Shown one piece after another: positions 1 through 12,600 of a DNA stretch of 64,000 nt. The stretch covers positions 17,008,878 to 17,072,877 of the forward strand of contig NC_135174.1 in assembly GCF_041146795.1 (NCBI RefSeq). The letters are read 5' to 3'. The stretch's first letter is position 1. Every line of letters starts with the position of its first letter. The notes under the pieces were generated by a model, which saw only the letters and a list, made by a program, of their open reading frames with translations, did not search any database and had not been told where the DNA came from. Source of the DNA: Maylandia zebra (Eukaryota > Chordata > Actinopteri > Cichliformes > Cichlidae). The position numbers and the translations under genes were made by a program.

Positions 1-1023
1 TTTTATATCTAATCTTCCTTTTCAAACATTTAAACAGCAGCGAGTCTGCAGCTGAGGGAATACAAATTCAAATTGTCGGAACAGGTTTGCTCGTTTCTTG
101 GATTCATTTGGTGATTTATTAAATGTATAACTGTTATTCTAATCTGCTGCTGAGTCTCTTACACTTTTCTTTATGCTGTATATTTTCACGTCTCTGGAAT
201 AGTTGGCAGTTAGATAGTCAGCTGGGAAACTTTGTGTTAACTCATGGAGCTGAGGATATCGTGGATATGCTGACCTCGCTGCGTGGTGTACAGAGCGAGG
301 TCAGCATGATTAATATTCACAATAAAAATATTAGCCGAACATCATGAAGTCTGTATGTGTTTCATAGTGTCGAACAACCTTTGTACAGTTAAAGCCAGCA
401 GTTACTACATGACGGAAACACCAACGTTATCTCTTTTATGTGTTTATACACAGGTCACGCTGATTACTGAACAAAAACCCAAAGATCAGATGTTAAACAG
501 ATTTATTTGCTCTCTCTCCTCCTTAAACATGTTTTTAATGTTAGTTATAATTCAGAATTGGCAACTGAAACACGTAGGACACATAAGAACATCAGGAAAT
601 AAAACATCGATAAATATAACCTCAGTAAAAGAAGTCAGCGGGGGTTACTACAGCTGTGTACCGGGGCCTGCGCTTTGTCGGTGGGATTGCTTGCGAGGCG
701 AGCGGGTCTATCCCACGCTTTGCCGTGAGACTGGGCAGACATCTCCGAAATCATCGAAACACTTTTGCAAAGAGGCTGTATCTTGACAAACCGACCAGAC
801 ACATGAAGATTAAACCACTACATTCTCGGCTAAAAAAATATTAAAACGGTATTTGGTGACACACAAACAGGGTTTTTCAAAGCTCAGTTCTGTTAGCTTC
901 CACATGCCGGTTGTTGTGTGCTAGAAACAATGGCCACCAGGCCAAAGCAATGGTTTTGACTCGATCAGCGTTAACCCCGCCCCCTGAGTTTGATGGGTGA
1001 GGCTGACAGATAAAATTATTTCA

Positions 1024-1390
1024 TGATGAGAGCCAGGCGTCAGGACTGCCAAAATGAAATAAATAAATATATCATTAAATAATTAATTAAATGTGTCAAT
1101 AATTAATTAAATGTGTCAATAATTAATTAAAATGTGAAATACATAAATAATTAATTAAATGTGTCAATAATTAATTAATTAAATGTGTCAATAATTAATT
1201 AAAATGTGAAATACATAAATAATTAATTAAATGTGTCAATAATTAATTAATTACATGTGTCATAACTATTTATTTAATTAATTAATTCCAATTTTAATTA
1301 ATTATTGCCACATTTAATTAATTATTTAATGGTGTATTTAATTAATTCATTATGGCAGTCCTGGCGTTCCATACCTCTCATCAAGAGATG
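1024..1390. mobile_element. Inverted-repeat (MITE-like) element with AT-rich tandem interior
   Basis: The left end (gatgagagccaggcgtcagg, then actgccaaaatgaa) and the right end (ttcattatggcagtcctggc, then gttccatacctctcatc) are inverted copies of each other with a few mismatches. Between them are repeated aattaattaaatgtgtcaat units, which can themselves pair with the inverted ttaattaatt at 1270-1345. There is no coding capacity. The family could not be named and no target duplication was identified with confidence. Confidence 0.6.
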
Positions 1391-2540
1391 AGATGGAGGA
1401 TGGCCAGTCAAGAGTGGGAAAGTGAAAGCTCAGACAAGAACCAGCTTTTAAGTAGCGTGAGCAGGAGTAAAAGTGATGGTACCTATCATCCATTGTGGAT
1501 ACAAAGCAATGTGTAACCTAGGGCTCTAAAGTTTTATAGCATTACAGTGTGTAGAAGGTGAAATAAAAGCCTTTCAAACTGAATTCGCACACATATACAA
1601 ACACACTTGTATAAATGTAGAGTACATAATCAGCTAAAAGTCTGACTTCTCAAACAATTTGCTCTGCTCATGAATTTATTTTATTTATTTACTTTGCTAA
1701 AAGTACAAATCCACCTCCCCTTTCTTTTGTCAATTCAGTTTCAAACAGACTGAAACCAAGGCGACCTGATTACCAGATTTATCAAAATATGCCAGAAAAC
1801 ACAAACCAGAGGGAGGTGCTCGTCGCTGAAGGCAGCCTCAAAGCTAAAAACGTTCTTTAGCATATCTGTGCCCATGGCATGACTCGGATACCCTAGCATC
1901 AAGCTATACTGGGTCCTAGTTATAGCCATTTCAATAAATCAGGACAGATTCTTCAAGATCAGGCAGTCCATCAATGAAACAAATGATCTTGATGTCTCTG
2001 ATAAGGGTAAAAGAATAAAGCCCTCTGGAAGGCGATCTGCCTCAATCTGCCGGGATCATGGAGGGCCTGTGGAGATGAGCAGATGATTCCCTTCACAGGC
2101 TGGCGTCATGTTCTGAAGTTTGTGCCAGATCCCCCAACTTAGCCTACACAATACTTATCCTTAATGAACTCCAGGTGTTGTTGTTTTGCGCCAGCTTGTG
2201 CTCCTCAAAAGCCAGTATGTCCTCCTGACCTTTCACTTTCCTGCTCTACTGTCTGGCCCACCTTGACTTTATCTCCTGATAAGTGTGACTAAGTCAGTCC
2301 TTTCTCACTGACTCAGCCCTCTGTCATCAATGTTAATGGATCTAACAGCCTAATTATGGTGACCATTTGGTGTGCAGGGAGCAGTTGAATCAAAAAGCTC
2401 GCCTACGACAAGTTATTTGTTAAAATCATCTTTAGGTATTCAGATGTGTTTCCTTCATTTAACTGTTTCTTTCAAACACAATACTTAAATTAGCTATGAA
2501 ATGAGATGGCAAATCTAAACATGTTAGTCTAGTTAATATA

Positions 2541-2990
2541 AGTACACTGGGTTGGGTCAACCACGCTTTTGCCTTCAGATCTGCCCAGATGATTTGTGGC
2601 CCAGATTCAGGATGATGCTGGAAACATTCCTCTGAGATGTTGGTCCATATTGACATCTTTACATCACACAGTTGCTGCTTATTTGTCAGCTGCACATCCA
2701 TGTCATGAATCTCCCATTGCATCACATACCAAAGGTGCTCTACTGGATTAAGATCTGGTGGCGGTTAGTTGAGTACAGTAAACTCACTGCAGCCTTTGAG
2801 AAGGCAGGGCATAAAAGGATGCACATTATTAGCAACAACTCTCAGGTATATTGTGACATTTCAATGATGCTCATTTGACAAAGTCTGCATGTCTAAATGC
2901 ACTGATCCATGTTATTGGGTGATTACATAGGCATGTTAACAGCAGCTGAAACACTATACCCAAAAAAGTGGCCAGTGAGTCGTTTGTTAG
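2541..2990 (-). mobile_element. Tc1-like transposon remnant, internally deleted
   Basis: Minus-strand reading gives MDVQLTNKQQLCD, MSIWTNISEECFQH and a downstream DLKAKA stretch, which match the C-terminal end of fish Tc1-family transposases after the catalytic DDE region. The plus-strand text at 2890-2985 (gtctaaatgcactgatccat to aaaagtggccagtgagtcg) matches the other end of the same family. Most of the transposase is missing and the remainder carries stops, so it is inactive. Confidence 0.8.
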
Positions 2991-3411
2991 TACTCTGTGT
3001 GACTCAATAAAATTGCAAAACAATGAGTGCCACTGTTTGGCTCGTATCTCAGTTAGAGTTGGCAGTATGTTATCTTAGGCGGGACCAAGATCCGATAAAA
3101 ATCCTGCCAAAGTAAAGGTCCAAAGCCAAAAATTCACTTATCTCATTCTTTTTATAATAATTATTATTATTATTATTTCACCTCTTTTTCATCCATTCCT
3201 TATCTGCGCAAGAATTTGCTCTACTAAAAGTTTACTTTACTAAAAGTGCTAAAGTTTGAGAGCTGCATCCGTGCTGTATTTCTTCCTTGCTGGTGGGGAA
3301 AGTGGATGGGAAGGCATGTACTTTAATTAAGCTATTATAGTATGTAGTGTTCTCTGGCCTACTCTGCTCCTACAATAAGATCTTTAAATAGATAATTAGG
3401 GGGTTGTTTGG

Positions 3412-3437
3412 GGGGGGGGGGGGGGGGGGGGGGGGGG
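3412..3437 (+). repeat. Poly-G run
   Basis: An uninterrupted run of about 26 guanines. It could form a quadruplex or an assembly/sequencing-unstable homopolymer. Confidence 0.95.
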
Positions 3438-3546
3438 TGTTTAAGACTTTTGCACAGAATAATTTATAATCCCTGTTTTATATAGTGAATATGTTCTATA
3501 TAGGATCAGCACACTCAAACTGGGTGGATATTTGTTACTGTAAAAG

Positions 3547-4262
3547 ATGGCAGAGCAGTCCTTGACTAGAAAGAGAGAGCATATTTCTCCCATACTGGCT
3601 TCTCTTTGTTGGCTCCCTGTTAAATCCAGAACTGAATTTAAAATCCTTCTTCTCACATACAAGGTCTTCAATAATCAGGCCCATCTTATCTTAAAGACCA
3701 CTTCATTCTCAGACTGCAGGCTTACTTGTTGTTCTAGAGTATTTAAAAGTAGAATGGGAGGCAGAGCCTATAGCTTTCAGGACATTCTTCTGTGAAATCA
3801 ACTCCCAGTTTGGATTTGCGAGACAGAGACCCACTCTTCTTTCAAGAACTTGCATTTTTTGATAAAGCATATAGTTGGGGCACTGAATGCTCTTTTAATA
3901 ATGCTGTAATAGACCTGGGCTGCTGGGGGCTTCCCAAGATGCACTTTACCTTTCCCCCCCCCACTGAATATGTGTTAATAGACCTCTCAGCAGTTAATCT
4001 TTAGTTATTATTAATCTCTGGATCTGTTCCACAACATGTTTGTCCATTACCCCAGACCAGGTTGTGGCAGATGACCTCGCCCCTCCCAGGTTCTGCTGGA
4101 AGTTTCTTCCTGTTAAAAGGTAGTTTTTCCTTCTCACTGTCGCCAAGTGAATGCTCATAGGAGCTCTTCTGATTGCTGGGGTTTTCTCTATAATAATTTA
4201 GGATCTTTATCTCAAACTATAAAGCACCGTGAGGTGAGATAAAATTCAGTTGAAATGGCAAT
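3547..4262 (+). mobile_element. LINE 3' end (CR1/L2-like), decayed
   Basis: Translation gives SLCWLPVKSRTEFKILLLTY, then a broken frame with MGGRAYSFQ and NQLPVW, the typical C-terminus of fish CR1/L2-clade reverse transcriptase ORFs. It is followed by the characteristic 3' tail (ggttctgctggaagtttctt, cctgttaaaaggtagttttt, aaagcaccgtgaggtgag). Frameshifts and stops show it is dead. The same tail recurs, on the other strand, at 12355-12650, 21310-21450 and 41770-42360. Confidence 0.75.
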
Positions 4263-4452
4263 GCAGGTAAATGCTGCATATGCGTTTGCCTGCTCTCGTC
4301 ATGACTGTTTTTTTTAACACATCAAGCCAAACCGCAGTATTTCCCGTAACTGCAATATGGCCAATAGCACCTGAAGGCAGCATTGCTTTCCCTCATTTAG
4401 CCAACTGAGCCGTAGACAGGAGGACAATAACACTTCTCCTCTGTAGCAGGCC

Positions 4453-4456
<4 letters not shown>

Positions 4457-4484
<28 letters not shown>
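4457..4484 (+). repeat. (TG)n microsatellite
   Basis: About 13 TG units without interruption. Confidence 0.95.
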
Positions 4485-6963
4485 CACTCTATTGGAATGT
4501 CTGGCAGCAGTTCCTTACCGTAGCCAGTCATTCACTTATTTATGCCGCATGCCCTATACATTGTTGCTACTAGCCCAGAATGATTCACTCCAGTCAAACG
4601 TTTGCAAAGCTCTTTACGACCATTTGGTTTAACTCAGGGGGCAATCGCAGAAATCATTTTGACAGCCGACTCCGGTAAATAGCTGCCCCGGTGCAGCGTC
4701 CGCATGCTCCATCAGCTGCCATCCTTTTTTTGTGTCTCACACACAGAGATCTCACCTCGGCGAAACAGCCGGATCACTGTGAGGCACTAGTTCAATCAAA
4801 AGACGAATAGTTTTGGAATCGCGCAATGCTTTCTTCCGACAGATAAAGGCGGGATTCATGGGAGTGTCTTGATTGTGTCATTGTTTTAAACGATTATCGT
4901 CGCCCGGGACTTGAAATGAGCGGTGGCCCGAAAAGCACGTGCTCAGCGTATTACTGCATCTATTTCAACTTGGAAAATGAGGAATTTTTTCCCAATCCCC
5001 CCCTCTCCTCACCCACTCCATTGATGGGAAATCTGATGCCATCCGACAGGAATGTGCAACCCTTCCATCCCTCCAACTCTCCTCCACCCAGGAGCGTGCA
5101 AAGTGCAAAACCTTTGGGAATCCCTGGTTCCCTGATGATTAAAAAAAAAAAGGGGAGAAAACAAAGGAGAGCGGGTAGCTCTTCCAACAAGTCAAATGTG
5201 ACTTAAAGCTTCCCCACACTACTTTAAAATCTGATAAAAAATCTTTATCCTTTTGAAAATTAAAATCGGAAATCTAACTGAAGCATTAAATGCAATGCAG
5301 GATTTCTTGGGGAGAATATTATCTCCCGTATTTTTGTGGAATATAAGGAATATAAAAAAATGAATAAATAATAAGAAGCAGATAAAGGAAAGACGCACCA
5401 CTCTTTTCATATTTACATATGTTTCAGATATCTTAAAAAAAGAAAAGAAAAGAAAAAGAAAACAGTTTTTATGCTTAACTGAAGCGACAGTCAGTACATA
5501 CACATATCCCAGAGGGCACAGTCTCACTTTGCTGTGGAAAAGTCCTCCCATTTCTCACGGAGTTATCCAGGAAACCTTAGCACGTGGGCAAAAAAGCCTC
5601 TAGGCCTCGACAAACTCAGGCATGCTTTGAGTGTCATGACTGCCCGGAACAAACAGCGACAATTTTTTTTTTTTTTTAAGCACTGTTTTTCCTGGATTCT
5701 GTTGCAGGCGCAGGGCTGCTCCATTCTTCCACAGGTGCTGGAACTTTGTAGATACATCTCATCTGCAGTGCTGGACCAGGTGTTTCGTGGAAGATGACTT
5801 TTGAAACATAGGTCTGAAGATACCATGTAGGGAGGAATGGATTATGTTACTGACTTGATGCCTGTGAGACACTAGAAAACACAAGTGAAATCGTACTCCA
5901 CAACCATTGCTTTTCTTTTTAATCACTCTCTCACAATGTGAAGCCCGTACTATGCGCCTGTGGCACTTTTACTTTAACTGTTGTTTATTCACTGTAGAGT
6001 GGACTACTTTTATTCCTCATCCTCGTCTACCAATCCACAGTTTTAAAGTGGCACTACTGATGCGTTCAAGGGCACGTCCTTATTTTTGTGGATCCTGCCC
6101 TCTGCCGTCAGAACATAACCGTTACATATGCATGACCGTCTTGCTGTCCCGGTGATGTCATAATGAAGAGACTGATTGTAGCTGAAGCACAAACGCAACT
6201 AATAGCAGAGTGGAAACGGAGCCATCTGCTGCTGTGATGAAACATATTTATCCAGATGCTGGATCTCTCCAGATATCTTGCTGGATGACACTGCCTCTTT
6301 GGGGCGTTTTTTGCCTTTAATTTGCCAATTTATTCTTTACCTCAAAAACAAAGAGCTACTCTGTTTTAGTTCAGCCTTTTCACACTTCACCTAGCTCGGT
6401 GCCTGGCTGAAGAATTACCCTGCAACTGTGCCTAAACCCAAGGCACAAGTCTTTGCTTTTTGCAAGATATGAATTCTACTGTGGTACCAATGCAACTCTG
6501 TTATTATGCATGGAAAAACACAGCCCTCACAACTGTGTGTTGTGTGATAAACAAAAGCCACAGTATGAACACACAAGTGTTCACTCAGCCAGGTGCTATT
6601 CTGAGCAGTACAGCTACCTGACTCAGTGGTTTGTTGAAAGCTTCTTTGCCCGTGGCCTGGTTTGTACCATTGTCGCCTATTGAGCCGTTAGTGGAGCATC
6701 ATGGCTAACACCACGGGTGTTTGGACAATAGTTTAAGTAGAAACAAAACCTCTACACAGTTTGGGTGCATTCCGCAAACTTCTGTCATATTTAAATGATT
6801 TAATAAGAAGTGATGATCAAGTGCTTTATGAGAGAAAAGACAGGAGGCAGAGGGTAAGACTTATAAATTTAAATAAGATTTATTTTCAAGTTATAATATA
6901 CTAAAAAGTTATTCATCACTGTGTGGAAATACATACATCTGAGCTTCTGTAAAACATTGCAGA

Positions 6964-7006
<43 letters not shown>

Positions 7007-7007
7007 G
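6964..7007 (+). repeat. (ATA)n microsatellite
   Basis: An uninterrupted ATA/AAT repeat of about 14 units. A second, shorter one is at 7128-7150. Confidence 0.95.
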
Positions 7008-9649
7008 TATAAAAACAGCTTCAGTAGGTTTTTAAGGCTTGTAGGTCCTGAGACTGTTCACCTTACCAGCTCATGAAAAACAACACATTGTGCTCACACT
7101 ACCAGCATTCATGCCATTTAAACTAATAATAATAATAATAATAATAATAAATTCAATGTAAAACCAAAACACACTTAAGAAAATTAACTTGTGGACATTT
7201 GATGTGACCGTCACATGCATGAACAACTGACAAATGTCACAGTGCCTTTATTTTCTACTAGTTCCTTAAAAAAAAAACAAAAAAAAACAAAAACAGAGTG
7301 AGACAGCTAATATGTTTTTTTGAATCAGTAATTAATTTTGGCAATAAAACTGAGTTCTTCTTCTTTACATAATATCTCAGAGCACGGCTGGGATTTACTT
7401 CAACCACAGCAAATTCTGTAGATAAAATGCATTTTTATATTGCACACAAAGTTTGTTGCTTTAGTCTTCTACAGCTCACTGTGTCATGTCCTACAGGACC
7501 AACATGAGCCAGCTGGACTTCTTATACAACACAAGGAAATAGTTGTCGCATTGCATAGAAGCAACAGTGTGCACACTAACATTTACTGCATAAGTGGAAT
7601 AATTATAGCAGGAACGGGTGTTGACTGTGCAAGTTGTGCTGCAGACACAGTTCTCCACAAGTTGAGAAAAAAAAAAAAAATCCAGAAAGAGGAGAGTGTG
7701 AAAAACAGCAAAGACAGCACCGCAGGATATAGCGTAGCAGTCTAGCACCACTAATTGCTTTCCCTTTCCAGCTGTATTGGACCCAATTAAATTGTGTCAA
7801 ATACGGGACTGCAGTTGCGAAAATGACCTCACTGGTCGTGCCACTGGGAAACTTGTTGTTAAATGTTAGAAATACCAAAATAATTTCTACCAGATACAAA
7901 ACATAGAGACAGCTGTGCTGGAGAGCCAGATTTCTAGACATAAATCATACATCAGAGGCAGAAAAAACACTCTTTAAGCGTGAAAGAAAAAAACAAACTA
8001 CTGCTTTTAGCAGAGAAGCTTTTATATTTGTGCTTTAAAATATTTAAAGTCTCTAGAACTTTTGCTGGAATTTTATAAATCAACTAAAAATCCCAAAACT
8101 GCTTTACCAGCTGAACGCCTCTGGACTGAAGATACAATGTATCCACTTATAATCACAGGGCGAGTGCAAACGTCCAGAATCTTAGATGCTAGTATTGAGT
8201 TGCTAAGGCTATCATTAAAATAAAACAAAGAAACGAAAAAGAAAAAACCCTACTAGGCCAAAACCAGAACATGTGCCTTTATATAGAAGACTGAGTCTAA
8301 CTGTTTGCAGATATTCACCTGAGTAATGAGGGGTTGAGCACGGTTATATTAACAAAACTGCACTTCATTGTGCTGTTTTACTTCTCATTATTTAGCTTTA
8401 CCTCCTTGAAATAAATGAGCAAGATTTCATTGTAAGACACTTGAAGCGATCTTTGTGCGCAGTTGTTTACCAGCTGATTTGCTGAATTATTGTGACAGCT
8501 TACTCACACTTGCTCTGCGCTCTGGCAGAGACAAAGCGCAAATGACATCCCACTTCGAGCATCACAGAAAATATATTTTTGAACTGATTATGCACTAATT
8601 TCCTGCTAAAATGGCACAAGGTGATGACAGGATCTGACTCTCGTGTTGATAAAGAAATCAGTGCAGCCTATCGCAGGGGTGGGGCTTAGTGTTTTAGCTA
8701 CAAAATTCTCTTAGCACCCTAATTCTTATTCATTTTCATGTGTATTTGCACAGTTATCTGAGAGTATCTTAGGACATGCTACTGGTTACTGAGCCGCTCT
8801 ATTAAGGAAAGCTTTCCTACATAAGGCACTTTAAATATTGCACAGTGCACAGCTAGAGGTTGGGCTGCAAAGTTGAAGACAGGGAACCTGGAGAAAAATG
8901 CACAGGGAGGACATACAAGTGGTCCACTGACTAGCACTAGGAGTGCTAACCAACATCACACCCTGCTGAGAAATCCCTGAGAAAATAGTACAGCATGACA
9001 GTGTTGGAATTTATTGTATTGTTTGTAGTGACTAACTGCATTAAAGTGCTTTTCTTGAGTTTGTGGTTTTTTTGTTGTCATTGTCGATGGCAGAGCGATC
9101 ATAGTCGTAGTCTTAGCATGAACAGATTCAAACATTTTTCTTTTTTTTGAGTAAAATCATAATAAAAATCTAAATTTGCACACTTTTTAGTACAATATGG
9201 TTATGCCATCCTCTCTTTGGCTATTTTATTCAGGTTAAAGTAAAAGGGGAGTAAATGGGATGTCCTTCATTGTATTTATACTGTGTACATATACACACAA
9301 GTTCCAGGGATCAGCGTACAGTTTTTAGGAGAAGTCTTTTTTCTCGTTTCTTTAAAAAAACCTAAACCTGTTGATTAATTTAAAAAAAGATACAAGCATT
9401 AAATTGCACAGGTTGACTCTTAGAATCAATGTGTATAGATGCACTGACTTCATTTCTGAATACATCACAAGCCAAAACAGCCCCATATTAGATTGGGTCT
9501 GATCTATTTCTGCTTCTAACTCTATAAAGAGCTTAAACTTCCACTCAGGTTTGCATATAAATAACAAGTAAAATAAGAAGTAAATTAAGACCATATGATG
9601 GTAAAGAGAAAAAAAAAATCAATACTTAAACTGACGATACGTCTGCTCA

Positions 9650-12600
9650 TCAGTTCCTACAGGAACTATTATACCACTTCCTTATTGCTACTCCACTGGT
9701 GCTCACCGCTATGCACAGCGCTCCGCCGAGGCTCCACCATGTTGGTGCGCGGCTAAAGAAAATGAACTGGTAGATGAACGCCAGCACCACATCCACAGTT
9801 TTCATCAGGGCTACGGGTCCGGCCTTCTCAACCTGCAGAGCCTTTATGAGGAAGGTCTGGCCTGCGATACCCAGGATGGCGATCAACATCAGCAACCAGC
9901 GGTCGCGGCCACAGAATGGGATTTTCCATTCACCCAGGACGGATACGGTGATGATGCACTCGATTAACCCGATGACAGCATAATACCACACGGAGACGTA
10001 GTAGTGGACACTCTTGCCCAGCTTGCGAAGAATAACAAATGTACACGCAGCTCCAATTGCTCCTATACATAAATTAACCATTGAGAGAGACACAGAATGA
10101 ATCAATCAATCTGCAGGATAATAAGAATGAACAAATCCATAAGAACCACTTTAGACTTGAAGGACAGCTAAAGGGTATGTTCGGCTCTATTGCTTCAGAG
10201 CTACAAAGCTATTATTAAACTGATAGAATTACTTGAATTAATGAGGTTAAATGCTGTCCTAAACCCGTATGTTTCAGGTTCATCGTGTGACATTTTGGAT
10301 CACATTATTACTTATTGTTATGTAGTATTAACATCTATGCATTTCTAATCATTCCTGCTGATTCAAAGATTTAAATTTCGAAATGAATGAGTCCATAAAA
10401 AGTTTGCCAAACTGTTAGTCAGTGAGAATCCAATATGGGTATCATGCTTTGAAACCTAATGGACCTCTTTTACAGAAACTAATAAGCTGCTACAAAAGAA
10501 AGGAGACAGCTTTGAGCCCAGCCACAATTGACTGGAAACAATTTATCACCCATGTTTAGCATTCAGTCGAGCAGCAACGTGCTGGCTCTTAAAAAACATA
10601 CCATATAAAGCCAACATGGAAGTGCCAAAAATGGCAGTTCCTTGAGTGGCCACTTGAGGCGGACTCTAATAAAAGTCCATCCACACAGACCCCAGTGTAA
10701 CTTCACTGGTATGAAAACAAACAATTTTCATCAACATGGCCAATTTTTCCCTTCACTTTCATGTTTAAATCACTTCAGGGTTTCTTTTCATGCATTATGC
10801 CACTAGAGCATAGGTGTCAAACTCTGGCCCGCGGGCCAAATTTGGCCCGCAGCCTAATTACATTTGGCCCGCGAAGCCATACCAAATTACTATTAGAGCT
10901 GGCCTACTGGTATTATACAGCTAATATATATATATATATATCGTTTAGTGTTAGGCTTTGCTTGTTCCATATTCAGTTTTTCAGCAAAACTTGTTCGAGT
11001 CCATAACAAAAGATTCATTCTTATATCTGGAGGAAGATTTTTCAATAAATATTAATGTTAGCCCGTGACTTTGTTCCAGTTTTGAATTTTGGCCCACTGT
11101 GTATTTGAGTTTGACACCCCTGCACTAGAGAGTGGCATAGGAGGCTCTTGTGTAATTTGGAAAACCTTTTCACTCTGCAACTGAGTGTCAGTAAACAGTA
11201 GATGGATAATCCTAAGGTCCAGATACATCTCTCAGGTCTTATGTCAAGTCTTTGCCAAAATGTTTCCTGTTTCATTAGGACGTGACTTTCAGATACTGTT
11301 CATCTTATCTACCACATATCCATTTGTCCTCCATTCATTTTGCACTCCACCCTCTCATCCAAATGTGGTTCAGTTCCCCTGGTTGCCATGGTCAACTTGA
11401 CCATGAGAGCAAACAAAATCCTCAGCAAAATACTCAGTGTAAATGTTTGGATAAATCATATCACCTCCAAATGCAGCAAAAGTCCCCTTGATGTGGTTCG
11501 TGTAGTCGCCCTCAATGCCATGAACATTCTCGCCGAAGAGAAATGGCGGTCGGGCAATGAGGATGACTCCGGTGAGGGTAAAAACAGTGAAAACACAGTC
11601 CCAGATTGTACATTTCTCCTTCAGGAAGATCCATGCCAAGAGGGAGGTAAAGACTGGATTACTGGAGGCAGGGTTCAATGAGAGAAAGAGTTAAAAAGGA
11701 AAAAAAAAAAGCATGGAAAAAGTGTAAATGTAGCTGATGAATTCAAGGAGGATGCAATGCATCTGTAGTGTTAACATAATCTGAAGTGATCTGTAATAAA
11801 TGAGCTTTGAAGCAGCTCTCACCTGAATGTGATAACGGTGGCATCTGCCAGCGGCATCAGCTGAACTGCATAGAAGAGCAGTATCATGGCATTGGAACCA
11901 AGGAAACCCCGAAGCATCAAAACTAAACGTTTATCTCTGGGACCAAGAAAACCTGTCCTGGAGGAGCACAGATATGAGGATGATGGATGAAGGGATGGCT
12001 GAATGGAAGGATGACTACAATGACTGATAGAGGAAGTAATAAACTGAAATTTCAGGGAGGGACAGATGGAGAAAATGCAAGTACCGTAGGGAGTTAAGGG
12101 ATGACAAATTAGTGGATGGCTAAGGAAAATGATACATTTAGGTAATGTGGGAATGACAGTGATGGATGCATGAGTGGATGCTGCTGAAAACAGGGAAGAG
12201 AGACAGATCTGTAAATGATAAATCAAAGTTAAAATGTATGTGGAGGATGAACAGAAGGATGGGTGAGAAGGTTCAATGCCTTTTTTAAGTTATATTTCTC
12301 AGTATTAAAGGAATCAAGCCAAGCTAGTGGAATAAATTGACAGGGGGAAAAAAAGAATTCAATTTTATTTATACGCCTCCAAATAACAACAACAGTTGCC
12401 TCAAGGCACTATATATTGTAAGGTACCCTACAATAATACATACAGAGAAAAACCCAACAATCATATGACTCCCTATGAGCAAGCACTGTTCCTGTTAAAA
12501 CTCCCTTTTAACAGGAAGAAACCTACGGCAGGACCAGGCAGTCATCTGCCGTGACTGGTTGGGGTGAGAGGAGGAAGACAGGACAAAAGATATGCTGTGG

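Larger units (their letters stand above)
4300..9649. other. Gene-poor stretch downstream of slc35g1
   Basis: No recognisable exon was found on either strand. By analogy with human 10q, the next gene in this direction would be plce1 on the minus strand, but none of its conserved sequence is visible. The stretch holds AAT/ATA microsatellites (about 6967-7007 and 7128-7150), short homopolymers, and presumably the slc35g1 3' UTR just below 9650. A minus-strand AATAAA lies near 9226. A plus-strand open frame at 4916-5206 has no recognisable product. Confidence 0.6.

Noticed and set aside
4916-5206. Plus-strand 96-codon open frame (MSGGPKSTCSAYYC)
   Set aside because: It has no recognisable domain, a poly-Lys stretch from an A-run, no splice partners, and chance-level length. 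A first exon of an unknown gene is possible but unsupported.
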